Source of the DNA: Ruaniaceae bacterium KH17
GTDB taxonomy: Bacteria; Actinomycetota; Actinomycetes; Actinomycetales; Actinomycetaceae
NCBI GenBank assembly: GCA_900199505.1
Contig: FZQV01000001.1
Span: forward strand, 124,001-188,000
Reading direction: 5' to 3'
Length of the DNA stretch: 64,000 bases
Under the pieces are notes generated by a model. That model saw only the letters and a program-made list of their open reading frames with translations, searched no databases and was not told where the DNA came from. Below are positions 46,980 to 57,699 of the stretch, piece by piece. A program made the translations under genes and the position numbers. How positions within the stretch are numbered: the stretch's first letter is position 1; every line of letters begins with the position of its first letter.

Positions 46980-47429
46980 CTACGGCTGGGCGATGCTTCC
47001 GCCCGCTCCTTCGATCTTCTCCTTGGCGGTCGCCGACCAGGCGTCAACCTGGACGTCGAGCTTCACCGAGAGGTCGCCATTGCCGAGCACCTTGACAGGC
47101 TGGCCCTTGCGGACGGCACCCTTCTCGATGAGGTCAGCGGCGGTCACCGAGCCACCCGTGGGGTAGAGTTCGGCGAGCTTCGCCAGGTTGACCACCTGGT
47201 ACTCAACACGGAACGGGTTCTTGAAACCACGCAACTTGGGCAGGCGCATGTGCATCGGCATCTGGCCGCCCTCGAAGGCCTCGGGGACCTTGTTGCGGGC
47301 GCGGGTACCCTTCGTACCGCGACCGGACGTCTTACCCTTCGAGGCCTCACCGCGACCCTTGCGGGTCTTCTCGGTCTTGGCTCCGGGGGCCGGGCGCAGG
47401 TTGTGGATCTTGAGAATGTCGTCCGACAT
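46980..47429 (-). CDS. rplO: 50S ribosomal protein L15
   Basis: L15 of 149 residues, starting [18 protein letters not shown], with [19 protein letters not shown] and [23 protein letters not shown] 47429 overlaps the rpmD stop; a GTG one codon upstream is also possible. Confidence 0.98.
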   Translation of the reverse strand: MSDDILKIHNLRPAPGAKTEKTRKGRGEASKGKTSGRGTKGTRARNKVPEAFEGGQMPMHMRLPKLRGFKNPFRVEYQVVNLAKLAELYPTGGSVTAADLIEKGAVRKGQPVKVLGNGDLSVKLDVQVDAWSATAKEKIEGAGGSIAQP

Positions 47430-47608
47430 CACTTCACCTCTTCGACGGTGACGAGGTGCGCCACCGTGTTGATCATGCCGAGCGTGACGGCGTCATCCTC
47501 GCGGACGACGCTCTGCCCGATCTTCTTGAGGCCAAGCGAACGCAGCGTCTCGCGCTGGTTCTGCTTGCCGCCAATGGCGGACTTGACCTGAGTGACCTTG
47601 ATTTCCAT
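47429..47608 (-). CDS. rpmD: 50S ribosomal protein L30
   Basis: A 59-residue L30 read from ATG 47608: [20 protein letters not shown], then [15 protein letters not shown] and [16 protein letters not shown]. It overlaps rpsE at its start and rplO at its end. Confidence 0.95.
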   Translation of the reverse strand: MEIKVTQVKSAIGGKQNQRETLRSLGLKKIGQSVVREDDAVTLGMINTVAHLVTVEEVK

Positions 47609-48288
47609 CAGACTCCCACTTCCTGAGTCTTCGCGGCAGCCTCACGCTCGCGCTCTTCAGCGGCGGCGCGGGCCCGCAGGAGGCCGGCGGGGGCAACGCG
47701 CTCGAGCGGGAGGCCGCGGCGAGCGGCCACTGCTTCCGGCTGCTCGAGCATCTTGAGCGCTGCCACGGTGGCGTGAACGATGTTGATCGCGTTCTGGGAG
47801 CCCATGGACTTCGAGAGGATGTCGTGGATTCCCGCGCATTCGAGGACGGCGCGCACCGGGCCACCGGCGATAACACCGGTACCGGGTGATGCCGGGCGCA
47901 GGAAGACGACGCCCGCGGCGTCCTCACCCTGCACCGTGTGCGGGATGGTGCGGCCGATGCGGGGAACGGTGAAGAAGTTCTTCTTCGCCTCTTCCACGCC
48001 CTTGGCAATGGCGGCGGGTACTTCCTTCGCCTTGCCGTATCCAACACCCACCGTGCCGTTACCATCGCCGACGACGACGAGGGCGGTGAAGGAGAACCGA
48101 CGTCCACCCTTCACAACCTTCGCCACGCGGTTGATGGTGACGACGCGCTCAATGTACTGGCTGGCCGCGTCCTGGCGACGCGAGTCGTTGCGGTCTCCGC
48201 CCCGACGGCCGCCTTCGCGGTTGTCGCGACGCTCGCCGCCCTGGTTCTCCGAGCCGGAGCCGGCCCTGGTTCGCTGCTGTGCAGGCAT
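47608..48288 (-). CDS. rpsE: 30S ribosomal protein S5
   Basis: S5 of 226 residues, needed for accuracy and 30S assembly. The core [20 protein letters not shown] and [20 protein letters not shown] is flanked by a Gly/Arg/Asp-rich N-terminal extension of about 40 residues and a Glu/Arg/Ala-rich C-terminal tail. Confidence 0.98.
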   Translation of the reverse strand: MPAQQRTRAGSGSENQGGERRDNREGGRRGGDRNDSRRQDAASQYIERVVTINRVAKVVKGGRRFSFTALVVVGDGNGTVGVGYGKAKEVPAAIAKGVEEAKKNFFTVPRIGRTIPHTVQGEDAAGVVFLRPASPGTGVIAGGPVRAVLECAGIHDILSKSMGSQNAINIVHATVAALKMLEQPEAVAARRGLPLERVAPAGLLRARAAAEEREREAAAKTQEVGV

Positions 48289-48308
48289 GCTTTCCTTCGC
48301 TTCCGTCT

Positions 48309-48680
48309 CTACAGGCTCAGACCACCGTCGCGCGCGCCGTCGGCGACGGCGGCGACTCGGCCGTGGTACTTGTTTCCACCGCGGTCGAAGACCACGGACT
48401 CGATGCCGGCCTCACGCGAACGAAGCGCAATGAGCTGGCCCACGCGCCACGCCTTGTCCTTCTTGGCGCCGTTGGCCCCACGAAGGTCCACCTCGAGGGT
48501 GGAGGCGGAGACGAGGGTCTTGCCTTCGGCGTCGTCCACAACCTGCGCCACCATGTGGCGGTTGGAGCGGGTGACGACGAGACGGGGACGCTCAGCCGTG
48601 CCGGAGATCTTCTTTCGCACGCGCAGGTGGCGGCGCGAACGGGCAACCGAGGTGCCCTTGCCCTTAATGGACTTTGCCAT
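48309..48680 (-). CDS. rplR: 50S ribosomal protein L18
   Basis: L18 of 123 residues, a 5S rRNA-binding protein. [19 protein letters not shown] at the start and [20 protein letters not shown] near the end are diagnostic. It lies 3 bases from rplF. Confidence 0.98.
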   Translation of the reverse strand: MAKSIKGKGTSVARSRRHLRVRKKISGTAERPRLVVTRSNRHMVAQVVDDAEGKTLVSASTLEVDLRGANGAKKDKAWRVGQLIALRSREAGIESVVFDRGGNKYHGRVAAVADGARDGGLSL

Positions 48681-48683
48681 GGC

Positions 48684-49220
48684 TTACTTACCAGCCTTTC
48701 CGGCCTTGCGCTTAACCTGCTCGCCGGCGTAGCGCACACCCTTGCCCTTGTACGGCTCGGGCTTACGGATCTTGCGGATGTTGGCGGCAACCTCTCCGAC
48801 CTGCTGCTTCGAGATACCGGACACCGAGAACTTGGTGGGGCCTTCCACCGCGAAGGTGATGCCCTCGGGGGCCTTCACCACGACGGGGTGGGAGAAGCCA
48901 AGCGCGAACTCGAGGTCCGAGCCCTTGGCGAGAACGCGGTAACCGGTACCAACGATCTCGAGCTTCTTCTCGTAGCCCTGGGTCACACCCACCACCATGT
49001 TGTTGATGAGGGTGCGGGTGAGGCCGTGCAGCGAACGCGCCTCGCGGCTGTCGTCCGGGCGGCTCACAACCAGCTCGGTGCCGTTCTGCTCGACGGCGAT
49101 GGGTGCGGCAACCGTGTGGCTGAGGGAACCCTTGGGTCCCTTCACCGTGACTTCGGCGCCGTCGATCGTGACGTCCACTCCTGCGGGAACCTGGACGGGC
49201 ATCTTGCCAATACGTGACAT
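48684..49220 (-). CDS. rplF: 50S ribosomal protein L6
   Basis: L6 of 178 residues, near the factor-binding site. ATG 49220 gives [36 protein letters not shown] is the conserved C-terminal motif. The in-frame codons upstream are spacer. Confidence 0.98.
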   Translation of the reverse strand: MSRIGKMPVQVPAGVDVTIDGAEVTVKGPKGSLSHTVAAPIAVEQNGTELVVSRPDDSREARSLHGLTRTLINNMVVGVTQGYEKKLEIVGTGYRVLAKGSDLEFALGFSHPVVVKAPEGITFAVEGPTKFSVSGISKQQVGEVAANIRKIRKPEPYKGKGVRYAGEQVKRKAGKAGK

Positions 49221-49239
49221 GTCTATGCTCCTTTCCGGG

Positions 49240-49638
49240 TTACCAGACGTAAGCGAGGACTTCCCCGCCAACGCCCTTGTTTTCGGCCTCGCGGTCTGTC
49301 AGCAGACCGGAGGAGGTGGACAGGATCGCGATGCCGAGGCCACCAAGGACGCGGGGAAGCTGGGTGGACTTCGCGTAGACGCGGAGACCGGGCTTCGAGA
49401 CGCGCTTGATGCCGACGATCGCGGCTTCGCGGTTCGGGCCGAACTTGAGATCGAGCGTGAGCTCCTTGCCGACGTTGAGGTCCTTCACCGAGAAATCGGC
49501 GATGTAACCCTCCGTCTTGAGGATCTCCGCGATCGAGCCCTTCAGCTTCGAGTACGGCATGGACACGGTGTCGTGGTGCGCAGAGTTTGCGTTGCGCAGC
49601 CGCGTCAACATGTCCGCAATGGGATCTGTCATTGTCAT
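49240..49638 (-). CDS. rpsH: 30S ribosomal protein S8
   Basis: S8 of 132 residues, an early 16S rRNA-binding protein. [20 protein letters not shown] and the end [20 protein letters not shown]-type segment are clear. Two close starts exist (MTMTDP); the first follows the better site. Confidence 0.98.
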   Translation of the reverse strand: MTMTDPIADMLTRLRNANSAHHDTVSMPYSKLKGSIAEILKTEGYIADFSVKDLNVGKELTLDLKFGPNREAAIVGIKRVSKPGLRVYAKSTQLPRVLGGLGIAILSTSSGLLTDREAENKGVGGEVLAYVW

Positions 49639-49695
49639 GTGGGCTCTAGCCCTTCCTCGTTGCGGTTTCCATCTCGGACCTGCAACGTAGTGGTT

Positions 49696-49881
49696 TTACC
49701 AGCTGGACTTCGTCACGCCGGGGAGCTGGCCGCGAAGGGCCATCTCGCGCAGGCAGACTCGGCACAGCCCGAACTTCTTGTATACGGAACGCGGACGCCC
49801 GCAGCGCTGGCACCGGGTGTAGGCGCGCACGGCATACTTCTGCTTGCCGGCGGCCTTCTGCTTCAGAGCGGTCTTTGCCAC
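49696..49881 (-). CDS. rpsN: 30S ribosomal protein S14, zinc-binding type Z
   Basis: A 61-residue S14 of the short zinc type, with [20 protein letters not shown]. It occupies the usual place between rplE and rpsH. Confidence 0.97.
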   Translation of the reverse strand: MAKTALKQKAAGKQKYAVRAYTRCQRCGRPRSVYKKFGLCRVCLREMALRGQLPGVTKSSW

Positions 49882-49883
49882 GG

Positions 49884-50441
49884 TTACTTCTCCTTAAACG
49901 GGAAGCCGAGCTGGGTGAGCAGCGAGCGGCCCTCGTCGTCCGTCTTGGCGGTGGTCACGATCGTGATGTCCATTCCACGAACGCGGTCGATCTTGTCCTG
50001 GTCGATCTCGTGGAACATGGACTGTTCGGTGAGACCGAAGGTGTAGTTGCCGTTGCCGTCGAACTGCTTCGGCGAGAGGCCGCGGAAGTCCCTGATGCGT
50101 GGCAGTGCCAGCGAGAGCAGGCGGTCGAGGAACTCCCACATGCGGTCGCCGCGCAGCGTCACGTGGGCGCCGATCGGCATGCCCTCGCGCAGCTTGAACT
50201 GGGCGATCGACTTGCGGGCCTTGGTCACAAACGGCTTCTGGCCGGTGATCGCGGTCAGGTCGGCGATGGCGCCGTCGATGACCTTCGAGTCACGGGCAGC
50301 GTCTCCGACACCCATGTTGACGACGATCTTCACCAGGCCGGGGACCTGGTTCGGGTTCGCGTAGTTGAACTCGGACTGCATGCCGGCCACGATCTCCTCG
50401 CGGTACCGGGCCTTCAGGCGGGGAATCTCAACGGTTGTCAT
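49884..50441 (-). CDS. rplE: 50S ribosomal protein L5
   Basis: L5 of 185 residues, which contacts 5S rRNA and P-site t[39 protein letters not shown] and [20 protein letters not shown] are diagnostic. It overlaps rplX by one base. Confidence 0.98.
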   Translation of the reverse strand: MTTVEIPRLKARYREEIVAGMQSEFNYANPNQVPGLVKIVVNMGVGDAARDSKVIDGAIADLTAITGQKPFVTKARKSIAQFKLREGMPIGAHVTLRGDRMWEFLDRLLSLALPRIRDFRGLSPKQFDGNGNYTFGLTEQSMFHEIDQDKIDRVRGMDITIVTTAKTDDEGRSLLTQLGFPFKEK

Positions 50442-50785
50442 CAGATGTCCTTACCGGAGCGCTTGGCGTAACGCACGCGAACCGTGCGCTCGCGGCCGCC
50501 CTTCTCGACGGTCTCTTCGCGGTGCCCGACGCGCGTCCGCTTGCCCGTCTCCGGATCCACGAGCTGCACGTTCGAGATGTGAATGGGGGCCTCGATCGTC
50601 TCGATGCCGCCGGTGCGCGCGCCACTGCTGCGGGACTGGCCCACCTTAGTGTGACGCTTCATGCGCATGACGCCTTCGACGACGACGCGGTCGCTGTCCG
50701 TGAGGACAGAGAGCACGCGGCCCGTCTTACCCTTGTCGCGACCGGCGATCACGATCACCTTGTCGCCCTTCTTGATGTTTGCCAT
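50441..50785 (-). CDS. rplX: 50S ribosomal protein L24
   Basis: L24 of 114 residues, an initiator of 50S assembly, with the KOW motif [20 protein letters not shown]. It directly abuts rplN. Confidence 0.98.
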   Translation of the reverse strand: MANIKKGDKVIVIAGRDKGKTGRVLSVLTDSDRVVVEGVMRMKRHTKVGQSRSSGARTGGIETIEAPIHISNVQLVDPETGKRTRVGHREETVEKGGRERTVRVRYAKRSGKDI

Positions 50786-51154
50786 CTAGAGCACCTCCGG
50801 TGCGAGCGAGATGATGCGCATGAACTTCTTGTCGCGCAGCTCGCGGCCAACCGGGCCGAAGATGCGGGTTCCGCGCGGGTCGCCGTCAGCCTTGAGGATG
50901 ACAGCTGCGTTCTCATCGAAACGAATGTACGAACCGTCCGGACGGCGGCGCTCCTTGGTGGTGCGCACGACGACTGCCTTGACGACATCGCCCTTCTTGA
51001 CGTTTCCGCCGGGAATGGCGTCCTTCACCGTGGCAACGATGACGTCACCGATTCCGGCATAGCGACGGCCGGAACCGCCGAGCACGCGGATGCAGAGGAT
51101 TTCCTTAGCACCCGTGTTGTCGGCGACCTTAAGCCGCGACTCCTGCTGGATCAT
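50786..51154 (-). CDS. rplN: 50S ribosomal protein L14
   Basis: L14 of 122 residues. [20 protein letters not shown] and [20 protein letters not shown] are typical. A 57-base gap separates it from rpsQ, the junction between the classical S10 and spc groups. Confidence 0.98.
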   Translation of the reverse strand: MIQQESRLKVADNTGAKEILCIRVLGGSGRRYAGIGDVIVATVKDAIPGGNVKKGDVVKAVVVRTTKERRRPDGSYIRFDENAAVILKADGDPRGTRIFGPVGRELRDKKFMRIISLAPEVL

Positions 51155-51211
51155 TTTCTCTCCTTTGTCGTGCCGGTTCTCGGGGGCTGCCCGAGCCTAG
51201 CCGAACTCGAT

Positions 51212-51475
51212 TTACTTAGCCTTCTCCAGGACGGTGACCAGACGCCACCGCTTGGTGGCGGATAGGGGACGCGTCTCCATGATGCGCACCAGGTCGCCGA
51301 TGCCGGCGGTGTTCTCAGAATCGTGCGCCTTGACCTTGGTGGTCTTGCGGACGATCTTGCCGTAGAGCGAATGCTTCGCGCGGTCTTCGAGCTCCACGAC
51401 GATGGTCTTGTCCATCTTGTCGGAAACCACGTAGCCCTGGCGAACCTTGCGGTCGTTGCGAGTTTCGTTGCTCAC
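51212..51475 (-). CDS. rpsQ: 30S ribosomal protein S17
   Basis: S17 of 87 residues, an early 16S rRNA binder. [19 protein letters not shown] and [20 protein letters not shown] are diagnostic. It overlaps rpmC by four bases. Confidence 0.98.
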   Translation of the reverse strand: MSNETRNDRKVRQGYVVSDKMDKTIVVELEDRAKHSLYGKIVRKTTKVKAHDSENTAGIGDLVRIMETRPLSATKRWRLVTVLEKAK

Positions 51476-51723
51476 TTCTTGGATACCTTCTCACTGCTGG
51501 GTGCGGTGCGGATACCGAGCTCGCGCTCACGCACGATCGTGTAGATCCGCGCAATGTCCTTGCGCACGGCCTTGAGGCGCCCGTGGTCCTCAAGCTGACC
51601 GGTGGCGTGCGAGAAACGGAGGTTGAACAGCTCCGCCTTCGCCTTGGCCAGCTCGGTTGCGAGCTTCTCGTTGTCCATGGCGTCCAGCTCGTGAGGAGCG
51701 AGACCCTTCGATCCGATGGCCAT
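51472..51723 (-). CDS. rpmC: 50S ribosomal protein L29
   Basis: L29 of 83 residues at the exit-tunnel rim, with [20 protein letters not shown] and [18 protein letters not shown]. The C-terminal tail is slightly extended. Confidence 0.97.
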   Translation of the reverse strand: MAIGSKGLAPHELDAMDNEKLATELAKAKAELFNLRFSHATGQLEDHGRLKAVRKDIARIYTIVRERELGIRTAPSSEKVSKK

Positions 51724-52142
51724 CAGATCTCACCACCTTCGCGGCTGATGAAACGTGTCTTCATGGGCAGCTTGTGCTGCGCGCGGCTCATGGCCTCGCG
51801 TGCGAGGGGCTCCGGGACACCGGAGAGCTCGAACATCACGCGGCCGGGCTTGACGTTGGCAACCCACCACTCCGGGGAACCCTTACCGGAGCCCATGCGG
51901 GTTTCGGCCGGCTTCTTGGTCAGCGGGCGGTCCGGGAAGATGTTGATCCAGACCTTTCCACCACGCTTGACGTGACGGGTCATCGCGATACGCGCAGCCT
52001 CGATCTGACGGTTGGTGACGTAGGCGGGCTCGAGAGCCTGGATGCCGTAGTCGCCGAACGCGATCGTGGTGCCGCCCTTGGCAGCGCCCGAACGCTTCGG
52101 GTGGTGCTGCTTGCGGTGCTTAGTACGACGAGGAATCAGCAT
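51723..52142 (-). CDS. rplP: 50S ribosomal protein L16
   Basis: L16 of 139 residues at the A-site region. [20 protein letters not shown] and [20 protein letters not shown] are diagnostic. It overlaps rpmC by one base. Confidence 0.98.
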   Translation of the reverse strand: MLIPRRTKHRKQHHPKRSGAAKGGTTIAFGDYGIQALEPAYVTNRQIEAARIAMTRHVKRGGKVWINIFPDRPLTKKPAETRMGSGKGSPEWWVANVKPGRVMFELSGVPEPLAREAMSRAQHKLPMKTRFISREGGEI

Positions 52143-52145
52143 TGC

Positions 52146-52934
52146 TTATGCCTCCGTGCTTTCCGTGACGGCTGGTGCCTCCGCGGCGGCCGGAGCTGCT
52201 GCTTCGTCCGAACGCGGGCGGCGGGGCGCGCCACCGCGACGGTCACCACGGCGTCCACGCGGAGCAGCGTCTGCCTGCTCGCGAGCGAACTCCTTCTCAG
52301 TGACGTCGCCCTTGTAGATCCACACCTTCACGCCAATGCGGCCGAAGGTGGTGCGGGCCTCGTGGAACCCGTAGTCGATGTTCGCGCGGAGCGTGTGCAG
52401 CGGCACACGGCCTTCGCGGTAGAACTCGGAGCGGGACATCTCGGCGCCGCCGAGACGGCCGGAGCACTGCACCCGGATACCCTTCGCGCCGGCGCGCTGC
52501 GCGGACTGAATGCCCTTGCGCATGGCGCGGCGGAAGGAGACGCGGGAGGCGAGCTGCTCGGCGATGCCCTGGGCAACGAGCTGAGCGTCGATCTCGGGGT
52601 TCTTGACCTCGAGGATGTTCAGCTGCACCTGCTTGCCCGTGAGCTTCTCCAGCTGGCCGCGGAGGCGATCGGCCTCTGCACCGCGGCGCCCGATGACGAT
52701 GCCCGGGCGGGCGGTGTGGAGGTCCACGCGGACGCGATCACGGGTGCGCTCGATGTCCACCTTGGCGATGCCGGCGCGCTCGAGCGTCTCGCTCATGAGC
52801 TTGCGGATCTCCACGTCCTCACGCACGTAGTCGCGGTAACGCTGTCCCTCGTTGGTCGAGTCAGCAAACCAGCGCGAGCGGTGGTCGGTGGTGATGCCGA
52901 GCCGGAACCCGGTCGGGTTGACCTTCTGGCCCAT
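52146..52934 (-). CDS. rpsC: 30S ribosomal protein S3
   Basis: S3 of 262 residues, part of the mRNA entry tunnel. [20 protein letters not shown], the KH-domain [11 protein letters not shown] and [20 protein letters not shown] are clear. A C-terminal tail of about 50 residues is rich in Arg, Gly, Ala and Glu. Confidence 0.98.
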   Translation of the reverse strand: MGQKVNPTGFRLGITTDHRSRWFADSTNEGQRYRDYVREDVEIRKLMSETLERAGIAKVDIERTRDRVRVDLHTARPGIVIGRRGAEADRLRGQLEKLTGKQVQLNILEVKNPEIDAQLVAQGIAEQLASRVSFRRAMRKGIQSAQRAGAKGIRVQCSGRLGGAEMSRSEFYREGRVPLHTLRANIDYGFHEARTTFGRIGVKVWIYKGDVTEKEFAREQADAAPRGRRGDRRGGAPRRPRSDEAAAPAAAEAPAVTESTEA

Positions 52935-53305
52935 TATCGGTTCCTTCCGTTCGTCTCTTCGCGCTCTGCGACCACAAGGGTGATGTGGCTGGTGCGCTTG
53001 TTGATGCGTCCGGCGCGGCCCTGGGCACGCGGGCGGAACCGCTTCATTGTGGGGCCCTCGTCAACGAATGCCTCTGAAACGTAGAGGTTGTTCTCGTTGA
53101 GCGAGATGCCGTCCTGCTCGGCCTTCACTCGGGCGTTCGCGATGGCGCTCTCGAGCACCTTCAGCACGGTGACGGCGGCGGCCTGAGGGGCGAAAGAGAG
53201 CGTGTTAATCGCTTCTTCCGCATCCTTGCCGCGCACAACGTCAACTACGCGGCGCGCCTTCATCGGCGTCACGCGAACGAACTTCGCCTGAGCCTTGGCT
53301 TCCAT
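52934..53305 (-). CDS. rplV: 50S ribosomal protein L22
   Basis: L22 of 123 residues lining the exit tunnel. ATG 53305 gives [20 protein letters not shown] after GGAAAGGAAC; a more upstream in-frame ATG is not needed. [20 protein letters not shown] is the conserved C-terminal segment. Confidence 0.97.
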   Translation of the reverse strand: MEAKAQAKFVRVTPMKARRVVDVVRGKDAEEAINTLSFAPQAAAVTVLKVLESAIANARVKAEQDGISLNENNLYVSEAFVDEGPTMKRFRPRAQGRAGRINKRTSHITLVVAEREETNGRNR

Positions 53306-53331
53306 AGTTGTTCCTTTCCTGGCCAACCGCG

Positions 53332-53613
53332 TCAGCGGCGGCGCGCCTTACGGTCGTCCTTGTCGTGCCCACGGAAGGTACGGGTCGGGGCGAACTCGCC
53401 CAGCTTGTGACCCACCATGGATTCGGTGATGAACACCGGCACGTGCTTGCGGCCGTCGTGCACTGCGAACGTGTGCCCGAGGAAGTCCGGCGTAATGACG
53501 GACCGGCGGGACCACGTCTTGATGACGGTGTGGGTGCCCTTCTCGTTTTGAGCGTCGACCTTCTTCTGAAGGTGATCGTCAACGAAGGGGCCCTTCTTGA
53601 GACTGCGTGGCAT
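53332..53613 (-). CDS. rpsS: 30S ribosomal protein S19
   Basis: S19 of 93 residues in the 30S head. [20 protein letters not shown] and [20 protein letters not shown] are diagnostic. Confidence 0.98.
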   Translation of the reverse strand: MPRSLKKGPFVDDHLQKKVDAQNEKGTHTVIKTWSRRSVITPDFLGHTFAVHDGRKHVPVFITESMVGHKLGEFAPTRTFRGHDKDDRKARRR

Positions 53614-53628
53614 TTCTTCGGCTCCCTA

Positions 53629-54465
53629 TCAGCGCTTCTTGCCGGTGCGACGACGACGAACAATCATGTTGTCGCTCTGCTTGTTGGCGTGGCGGGTGCG
53701 GCCCTCAGGCTGACCCCACGGGCTGACCGGGTGGCGACCACCGGAGGTCTTGCCCTCACCACCACCGTGCGGGTGGTCAACCGGGTTCATGGCGACACCG
53801 CGGACGGTCGGGCGGACGCCCTTCCAGCGCATGCGGCCGGCCTTGCCCCAGTTGATGTTGGACTGCTCGGCGTTACCGACCGAACCGATCGTGGCGCGGC
53901 AGGTGATCTCCACGTTGCGGATCTCACCGGACGGCATACGAAGCTGAGCGAAACGCCCTTCCTTCGCGACGAGCTGCACGGAGGAACCGGCCGAACGCGC
54001 GATCTTCGCACCGCCACCGGGACGCAGCTCAATGGCGTGCACCACGGTACCGAGCGGGATGTTGCGCAGCGGCAGGTTATTACCGGGCTTGATGTCGGCG
54101 CTGGGGCCGGCCTCGACGCGGTCGCCCTGACGAAGCTTGTCGGGGGCGATGATGTAGCGCTTCTCGCCGTCGGCGTAGTGCAGCAGGGCGATGCGGGCCG
54201 TGCGGTTGGGGTCATACTCGATGTGTGCGACCTTCGCGGGCACGCCGTCCTTGTCGTGACGACGGAAATCGATCACGCGGTACTGGCGCTTGTGGCCACC
54301 ACCGATGTGGCGGGTGGTGATGCGACCGTTGTTGTTGCGGCCACCCGTCTTCGGAAGCGGGCGAACCAGCGACTTCTCGGGCTCGGACCGGGTGACTTCC
54401 GCGAAGTCGGCCACGGAGGAACCGCGGCGACCCGGCGTAGTCGGCTTGTACTTGCGGATTGCCAT
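53629..54465 (-). CDS. rplB: 50S ribosomal protein L2
   Basis: L2 of 278 residues, close to the peptidyl transferase centre. [20 protein letters not shown], and [20 protein letters not shown] with the conserved histidine, are clear. It overlaps rplW by one base. Confidence 0.98.
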   Translation of the reverse strand: MAIRKYKPTTPGRRGSSVADFAEVTRSEPEKSLVRPLPKTGGRNNNGRITTRHIGGGHKRQYRVIDFRRHDKDGVPAKVAHIEYDPNRTARIALLHYADGEKRYIIAPDKLRQGDRVEAGPSADIKPGNNLPLRNIPLGTVVHAIELRPGGGAKIARSAGSSVQLVAKEGRFAQLRMPSGEIRNVEITCRATIGSVGNAEQSNINWGKAGRMRWKGVRPTVRGVAMNPVDHPHGGGEGKTSGGRHPVSPWGQPEGRTRHANKQSDNMIVRRRRTGKKR

Positions 54466-54773
54466 CAGACGCTCACCTCACCAAAGATGTCGATGGTCTG
54501 GCCGGCGGCAAGCGTGACGATCGCGCGCTTGGTGTCCTTCTGCTTACCAAGACCCGAACGCGTGCGGCGGGTCTTGCCCTTCCGGTTGACCGTGTTGACC
54601 GATTCGACCGTCACACTAAAGATGGACTGGATCGCGTTCTTAATCTCGGTCTTGTTGCTGCGGGGGTCCACGATGAACGTGTACTTGCCCTCGTCAGCCA
54701 GGTTGTAACTCTTCTCCGAAACGACCGGCTTCAGGATGATGTCGCGCGGGTTCTTCGATGCTTCGATGCTCAC
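54465..54773 (-). CDS. rplW: 50S ribosomal protein L23
   Basis: L23 of 102 residues, the docking site for trigger factor and [23 protein letters not shown] and [20 protein letters not shown] are typical. It overlaps rplD by four bases. Confidence 0.98.
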   Translation of the reverse strand: MSIEASKNPRDIILKPVVSEKSYNLADEGKYTFIVDPRSNKTEIKNAIQSIFSVTVESVNTVNRKGKTRRTRSGLGKQKDTKRAIVTLAAGQTIDIFGEVSV

Positions 54774-55405
54774 TTGCTCTCCTCCCCGAGGAACTCGGCC
54801 AGGGCCGCGGTGGTGAACACGACGTCGTCGGCGACGAGAACGTCGTAGGTGTTCAGCTGGTCCGCGAACAGGATGTGGACCGTCGGGATGTTGCGCAGGG
54901 AGAGCTGCGTGAGCTCGTCCTCGCGGGTGTGCACCACGAGCGCCAGGCGATCGCCCACAACCTTCGTGAGGGTGGCGAGAGCCGCCTTCGTCGAGGGTGT
55001 GTCGCCGGAAACGAACTCGGAGACCACGTGGACGCGGCCGTGACGAGCGCGGTCCGAGAGGGCGCCGTTCAGGGCAGCAGCCTTCATCTTCTTCGGGGTC
55101 TTCTGCGAGTAGTCGCGCGGCTGCGGGCCGTGCACGACTCCACCACCGGTGAAGTGCGGGGCGCGGATCGAGCCCTGGCGGGCGCGGCCGGTGCCCTTCT
55201 GGCGGTACGGCTTCACGCCACCACCGCGGACGTCGCCGCGGGTCTTGGTGGCTGCGGTGCCCTGGCGGGCGGCGGCCTGCTGGGCCACGACCACCTGGTG
55301 GATCAACGGGACGTTCGCGGGAACGTCGAAAACCTCGGCGGGAAGCTCGGCGGTGCCGGCCTTCTTGCCCGAGGCACTCTGTACGTCAACAGCTGCCATG
55401 ATCAT
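54770..55405 (-). CDS. rplD: 50S ribosomal protein L4
   Basis: L4 of 211 residues. It reaches the exit tunnel and in some bacteria represses its own operon. [20 protein letters not shown] and the [20 protein letters not shown] segment are diagnostic. Its start overlaps the rplC stop (ATGA). Confidence 0.98.
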   Translation of the reverse strand: MIMAAVDVQSASGKKAGTAELPAEVFDVPANVPLIHQVVVAQQAAARQGTAATKTRGDVRGGGVKPYRQKGTGRARQGSIRAPHFTGGGVVHGPQPRDYSQKTPKKMKAAALNGALSDRARHGRVHVVSEFVSGDTPSTKAALATLTKVVGDRLALVVHTREDELTQLSLRNIPTVHILFADQLNTYDVLVADDVVFTTAALAEFLGEESK

Positions 55406-56070
55406 GCTCCCTTCGCGGCCGAGCGGATGACGACAACGCCATTCTTCGGACCGGGGACGGCGCCGGCCACGAGCACGAGGCCGTTCTCGGCGTCGATCGC
55501 GTGGACGGTGAGATTCTGGACGGTCTTGCGGTCCACACCCATGCGACCGGCCATCCGCATTCCCTTGAACACACGGGCGGGCGTCGAAGCGCCACCAATT
55601 GAACCGGGCTTGCGGTGGTTGCGGTGCGCACCGTGGGACGCGGAGACGCCGGCGAAGCCGTGACGCTTCATCACACCAGCCGTGCCCTTACCCTTGGTGG
55701 TGCCGACGACATCGATCTTCGTGCCGGGCTCGAACACCTCAGCGGTGATCTCCTGGCCGAGCGCGTAGTCGGCGGCGTTGGCGGTGCGGATTTCGGCCAC
55801 GTGGCGGCGCGGGGTGACCCCGGCCTTCTCGAAGTGGCCCTTCAGTGGCTTCGTAACCTTGCGCGGGTCAATCTCGCCGTAGGCGAGCTGAATGGCGCGG
55901 TAGCCATCGGTCTCGGTGTCACGCACCTGCGTGACGACGTTGGTGCCAACCTGGATAACGGTTACGGGCACGAGGCGTCCGGCCTCGTCCCACACCTGCG
56001 TCATTCCGAGCTTCGTGCCGAGCAGAGCAGTCACCTGCTTCTCGGGCCCTTGCTGGGAGAGCGTAGTCAT
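55402..56070 (-). CDS. rplC: 50S ribosomal protein L3
   Basis: L3 of 222 residues, an assembly initiator near the peptidyl transferase centre. [20 protein letters not shown] and [16 protein letters not shown] are diagnostic. Confidence 0.98.
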   Translation of the reverse strand: MTTLSQQGPEKQVTALLGTKLGMTQVWDEAGRLVPVTVIQVGTNVVTQVRDTETDGYRAIQLAYGEIDPRKVTKPLKGHFEKAGVTPRRHVAEIRTANAADYALGQEITAEVFEPGTKIDVVGTTKGKGTAGVMKRHGFAGVSASHGAHRNHRKPGSIGGASTPARVFKGMRMAGRMGVDRKTVQNLTVHAIDAENGLVLVAGAVPGPKNGVVVIRSAAKGA

Positions 56071-56081
56071 TACGTGATTCC

Positions 56082-56390
56082 TCAGAGCTTGATCTCGATG
56101 TTGACGTCAGCGGGCAGGTCGAGCCGCATGAGCGAGTCGACAGCCTTGGGCGTCGGGTCGATGATGTCGATCAACCGCTTGTGCGTGCGCATTTCAAAGT
56201 GCTCGCGGCTGTCCTTGTACTTGTGCGGCGAACGAATCACGCAGTACACGTTCTTCTCCGTCGGCAGCGGCACTGGGCCGACCACCGTGGCGCCTGCACG
56301 GGTCACAGTGTCGACGATCTTGCGCGCCGAGTTGTCAATGACCTCGTGGTCGTAGGACTTGAGCCTAATGCGGATCTTCTGTCCCGCCAT
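56082..56390 (-). CDS. rpsJ: 30S ribosomal protein S10
   Basis: S10 (NusE) of 102 residues, a 30S head protein and partner of NusB in antitermination. [20 protein letters not shown] and [20 protein letters not shown] are diagnostic. It is the first gene of the supercluster, behind a leader of up to 400 bases. Confidence 0.98.
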   Translation of the reverse strand: MAGQKIRIRLKSYDHEVIDNSARKIVDTVTRAGATVVGPVPLPTEKNVYCVIRSPHKYKDSREHFEMRTHKRLIDIIDPTPKAVDSLMRLDLPADVNIEIKL

Positions 56391-56720
56391 GGCGTTCCTC
56401 TCTTACGTACCGCTTGTGTAATCTCCGACCCCCGCACTCGGGCGTGTCGCGAGTGGCGCACACATTCGTACGAAAAGAATCGGGTTGGTTCTTTCGGGGT
56501 TACCCCCATTGCTTCGCGGGCGTGAGTGCCCACAACCTCAAAGAGGCAGCCGGACTATTCTGGCACAGAGCCGGGCCTGATGGCTAGTTTGCTCCGGGTG
56601 GCCCTCGTCACGCGCACACGTACGCAGCAGATCCATCTCCCCCGCAGCCATCGCGAAGGCCGAAACGAACGCCTTATGCCGAAGGGAAAGCTCGGTGCAT
56701 ACTCGCCGGGAGTCCGGTGG
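56391..56720 (-). promoter_or_regulatory. Leader and probable promoter region of the S10 operon
   Basis: This noncoding stretch precedes rpsJ. On the minus strand a weak pair TAGCCA and CAGAAT, 18 bases apart, ends near 56558. It is followed by a long leader with GGGGGTAACCCC-type self-complementary pieces. Exact promoter and leader structure are uncertain. Confidence 0.4.
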
Positions 56721-56770
56721 CTGTGAACTCAGTTCCCTCGCGCGCTGTAGATACAGCGCCCCCCAGCCCG
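56721..56770. repeat. Left flanking direct repeat of the toxin-antitoxin block
   Basis: About 50 bases, containing CCCTCGCGCGCTGTAGATAC and a small palindrome GCGCTGTAGATACAGCGC, resemble 57583-57631 at roughly 80 percent identity by eye. The two copies bracket the PIN/Phd genes. Confidence 0.6.
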
Positions 56771-56789
56771 CTAAGCGACTGGCGGGCAT

Positions 56790-57191
56790 TCAGAGAACGA
56801 CGATGTCGAGCACGGACTCGAGTCCTCGCACATCGGAACCGTTCGACGTCACCAGAGGTATCTCGTGCGCCACGGCAACTGCAGCAATCATGCGGTCAAC
56901 TGTGTGAGATCGGGCGCTCAGGCCATGATCTACCGATAGCTGAACAAGCTGCTCATATTCGAGTGCGCACGCATCATCGAACGGTAGCCCTCTCCCGAAC
57001 GATCGCTCAATGCTCTCAATGCGGCGGCTCCGCTGGCGGAGAGTGCGGACGTCTCGCGCCGTCACGAGGCCCAGCCTCAGCTCAGCATATGAGAGAGATG
57101 AGATGAACAAGCGATCGAATGGCAATTCTTCGACGGCGTCGGCATCGACAGCATTGATGAGCGCGGACGTATCGAGGAGCGCCGAACTCAC
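56790..57191 (-). CDS. PIN-domain ribonuclease toxin, VapC-like
   Basis: A 133-residue PIN-fold protein, probably an RNA-cleaving toxin. Acidic active-site candidates are Asp7 (LLDTSALI), Glu37 (YAELRLG), Asp99 (TVDRMIAAVA) and Asp120 (SNGSD). GTG 57191 overlaps the antitoxin stop (GTGA) and follows GGAAGGA; another GTG five codons upstream is less likely. Coupling to the upstream gene is the usual toxin-antitoxin layout. Confidence 0.88.
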   Translation of the reverse strand: MSSALLDTSALINAVDADAVEELPFDRLFISSLSYAELRLGLVTARDVRTLRQRSRRIESIERSFGRGLPFDDACALEYEQLVQLSVDHGLSARSHTVDRMIAAVAVAHEIPLVTSNGSDVRGLESVLDIVVL

Positions 57192-57466
57192 GGCTCGTCC
57201 TTCCACACGTCGCGGCTCACAACACTACGTTGCTCTGCGAGTTCCTGGGACCATTCAGTGTCGATCGGAGTGCGTGCGAGCATCGTTACCAGCTCGGCTG
57301 GAGTGACACCACGAGTTGAGACGTGCGGCACGAGATCTGCCACAGGGCGATTACGCCGCGTGATGACAATCCGATCCCCGGCTTCGAGCGCATTGATAGC
57401 TTCGGTGGGGTTCTGGCGAAGCGCGCGCAAGCTCAACTCTCGTTCCATCGTGTCAATGTAGCTCAT
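57188..57466 (-). CDS. Phd/YefM-type antitoxin
   Basis: A 92-residue protein, starting MSYIDTMERELSLRALRQNP and continuing through a Phd-like fold with GDRIVITRRNRPVADLVP. It should bind its own promoter and neutralise the PIN toxin through the C-terminal part. It is first in the two-gene operon. Phd-type antitoxins pair with PIN toxins in many actinobacteria. Confidence 0.85.
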   Translation of the reverse strand: MSYIDTMERELSLRALRQNPTEAINALEAGDRIVITRRNRPVADLVPHVSTRGVTPAELVTMLARTPIDTEWSQELAEQRSVVSRDVWKDEP

Positions 57467-57582
57467 GAGCTACCTCCTGTCGATCCGGTTAGCTCAGGCG
57501 TCCTCTTGTCGTACTCCTCTTGCCTGCCGTCATACGAGCGTGCCCGAGCCGCACGGACCGCCACCAGCAGGAAGCTGTGTGC

Positions 57583-57631
57583 CTGTGGATTCAGGCCCCT
57601 CGCGCGGTGTGGATACAGCTACCCCAACCCG
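57583..57631. repeat. Right flanking direct repeat of the toxin-antitoxin block
   Basis: CTGTGGATTCAGGCCCCTCG and the following bases match 56721-56770 imperfectly. The space between this repeat and the antitoxin holds no visible gene. Confidence 0.6.
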
Positions 57632-57699
57632 ACGGCGATCACACCAGCCGCGATCGTATTAACCCAACGCAAGGAGTCGAAGTGACGAAACCAGGTCCC

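Noticed and set aside
56391-56789. tufA/fusA or another gene upstream of rpsJ
   Set aside because: The stretch contains only leader-like sequence; plus-strand frames are short and lack family features.
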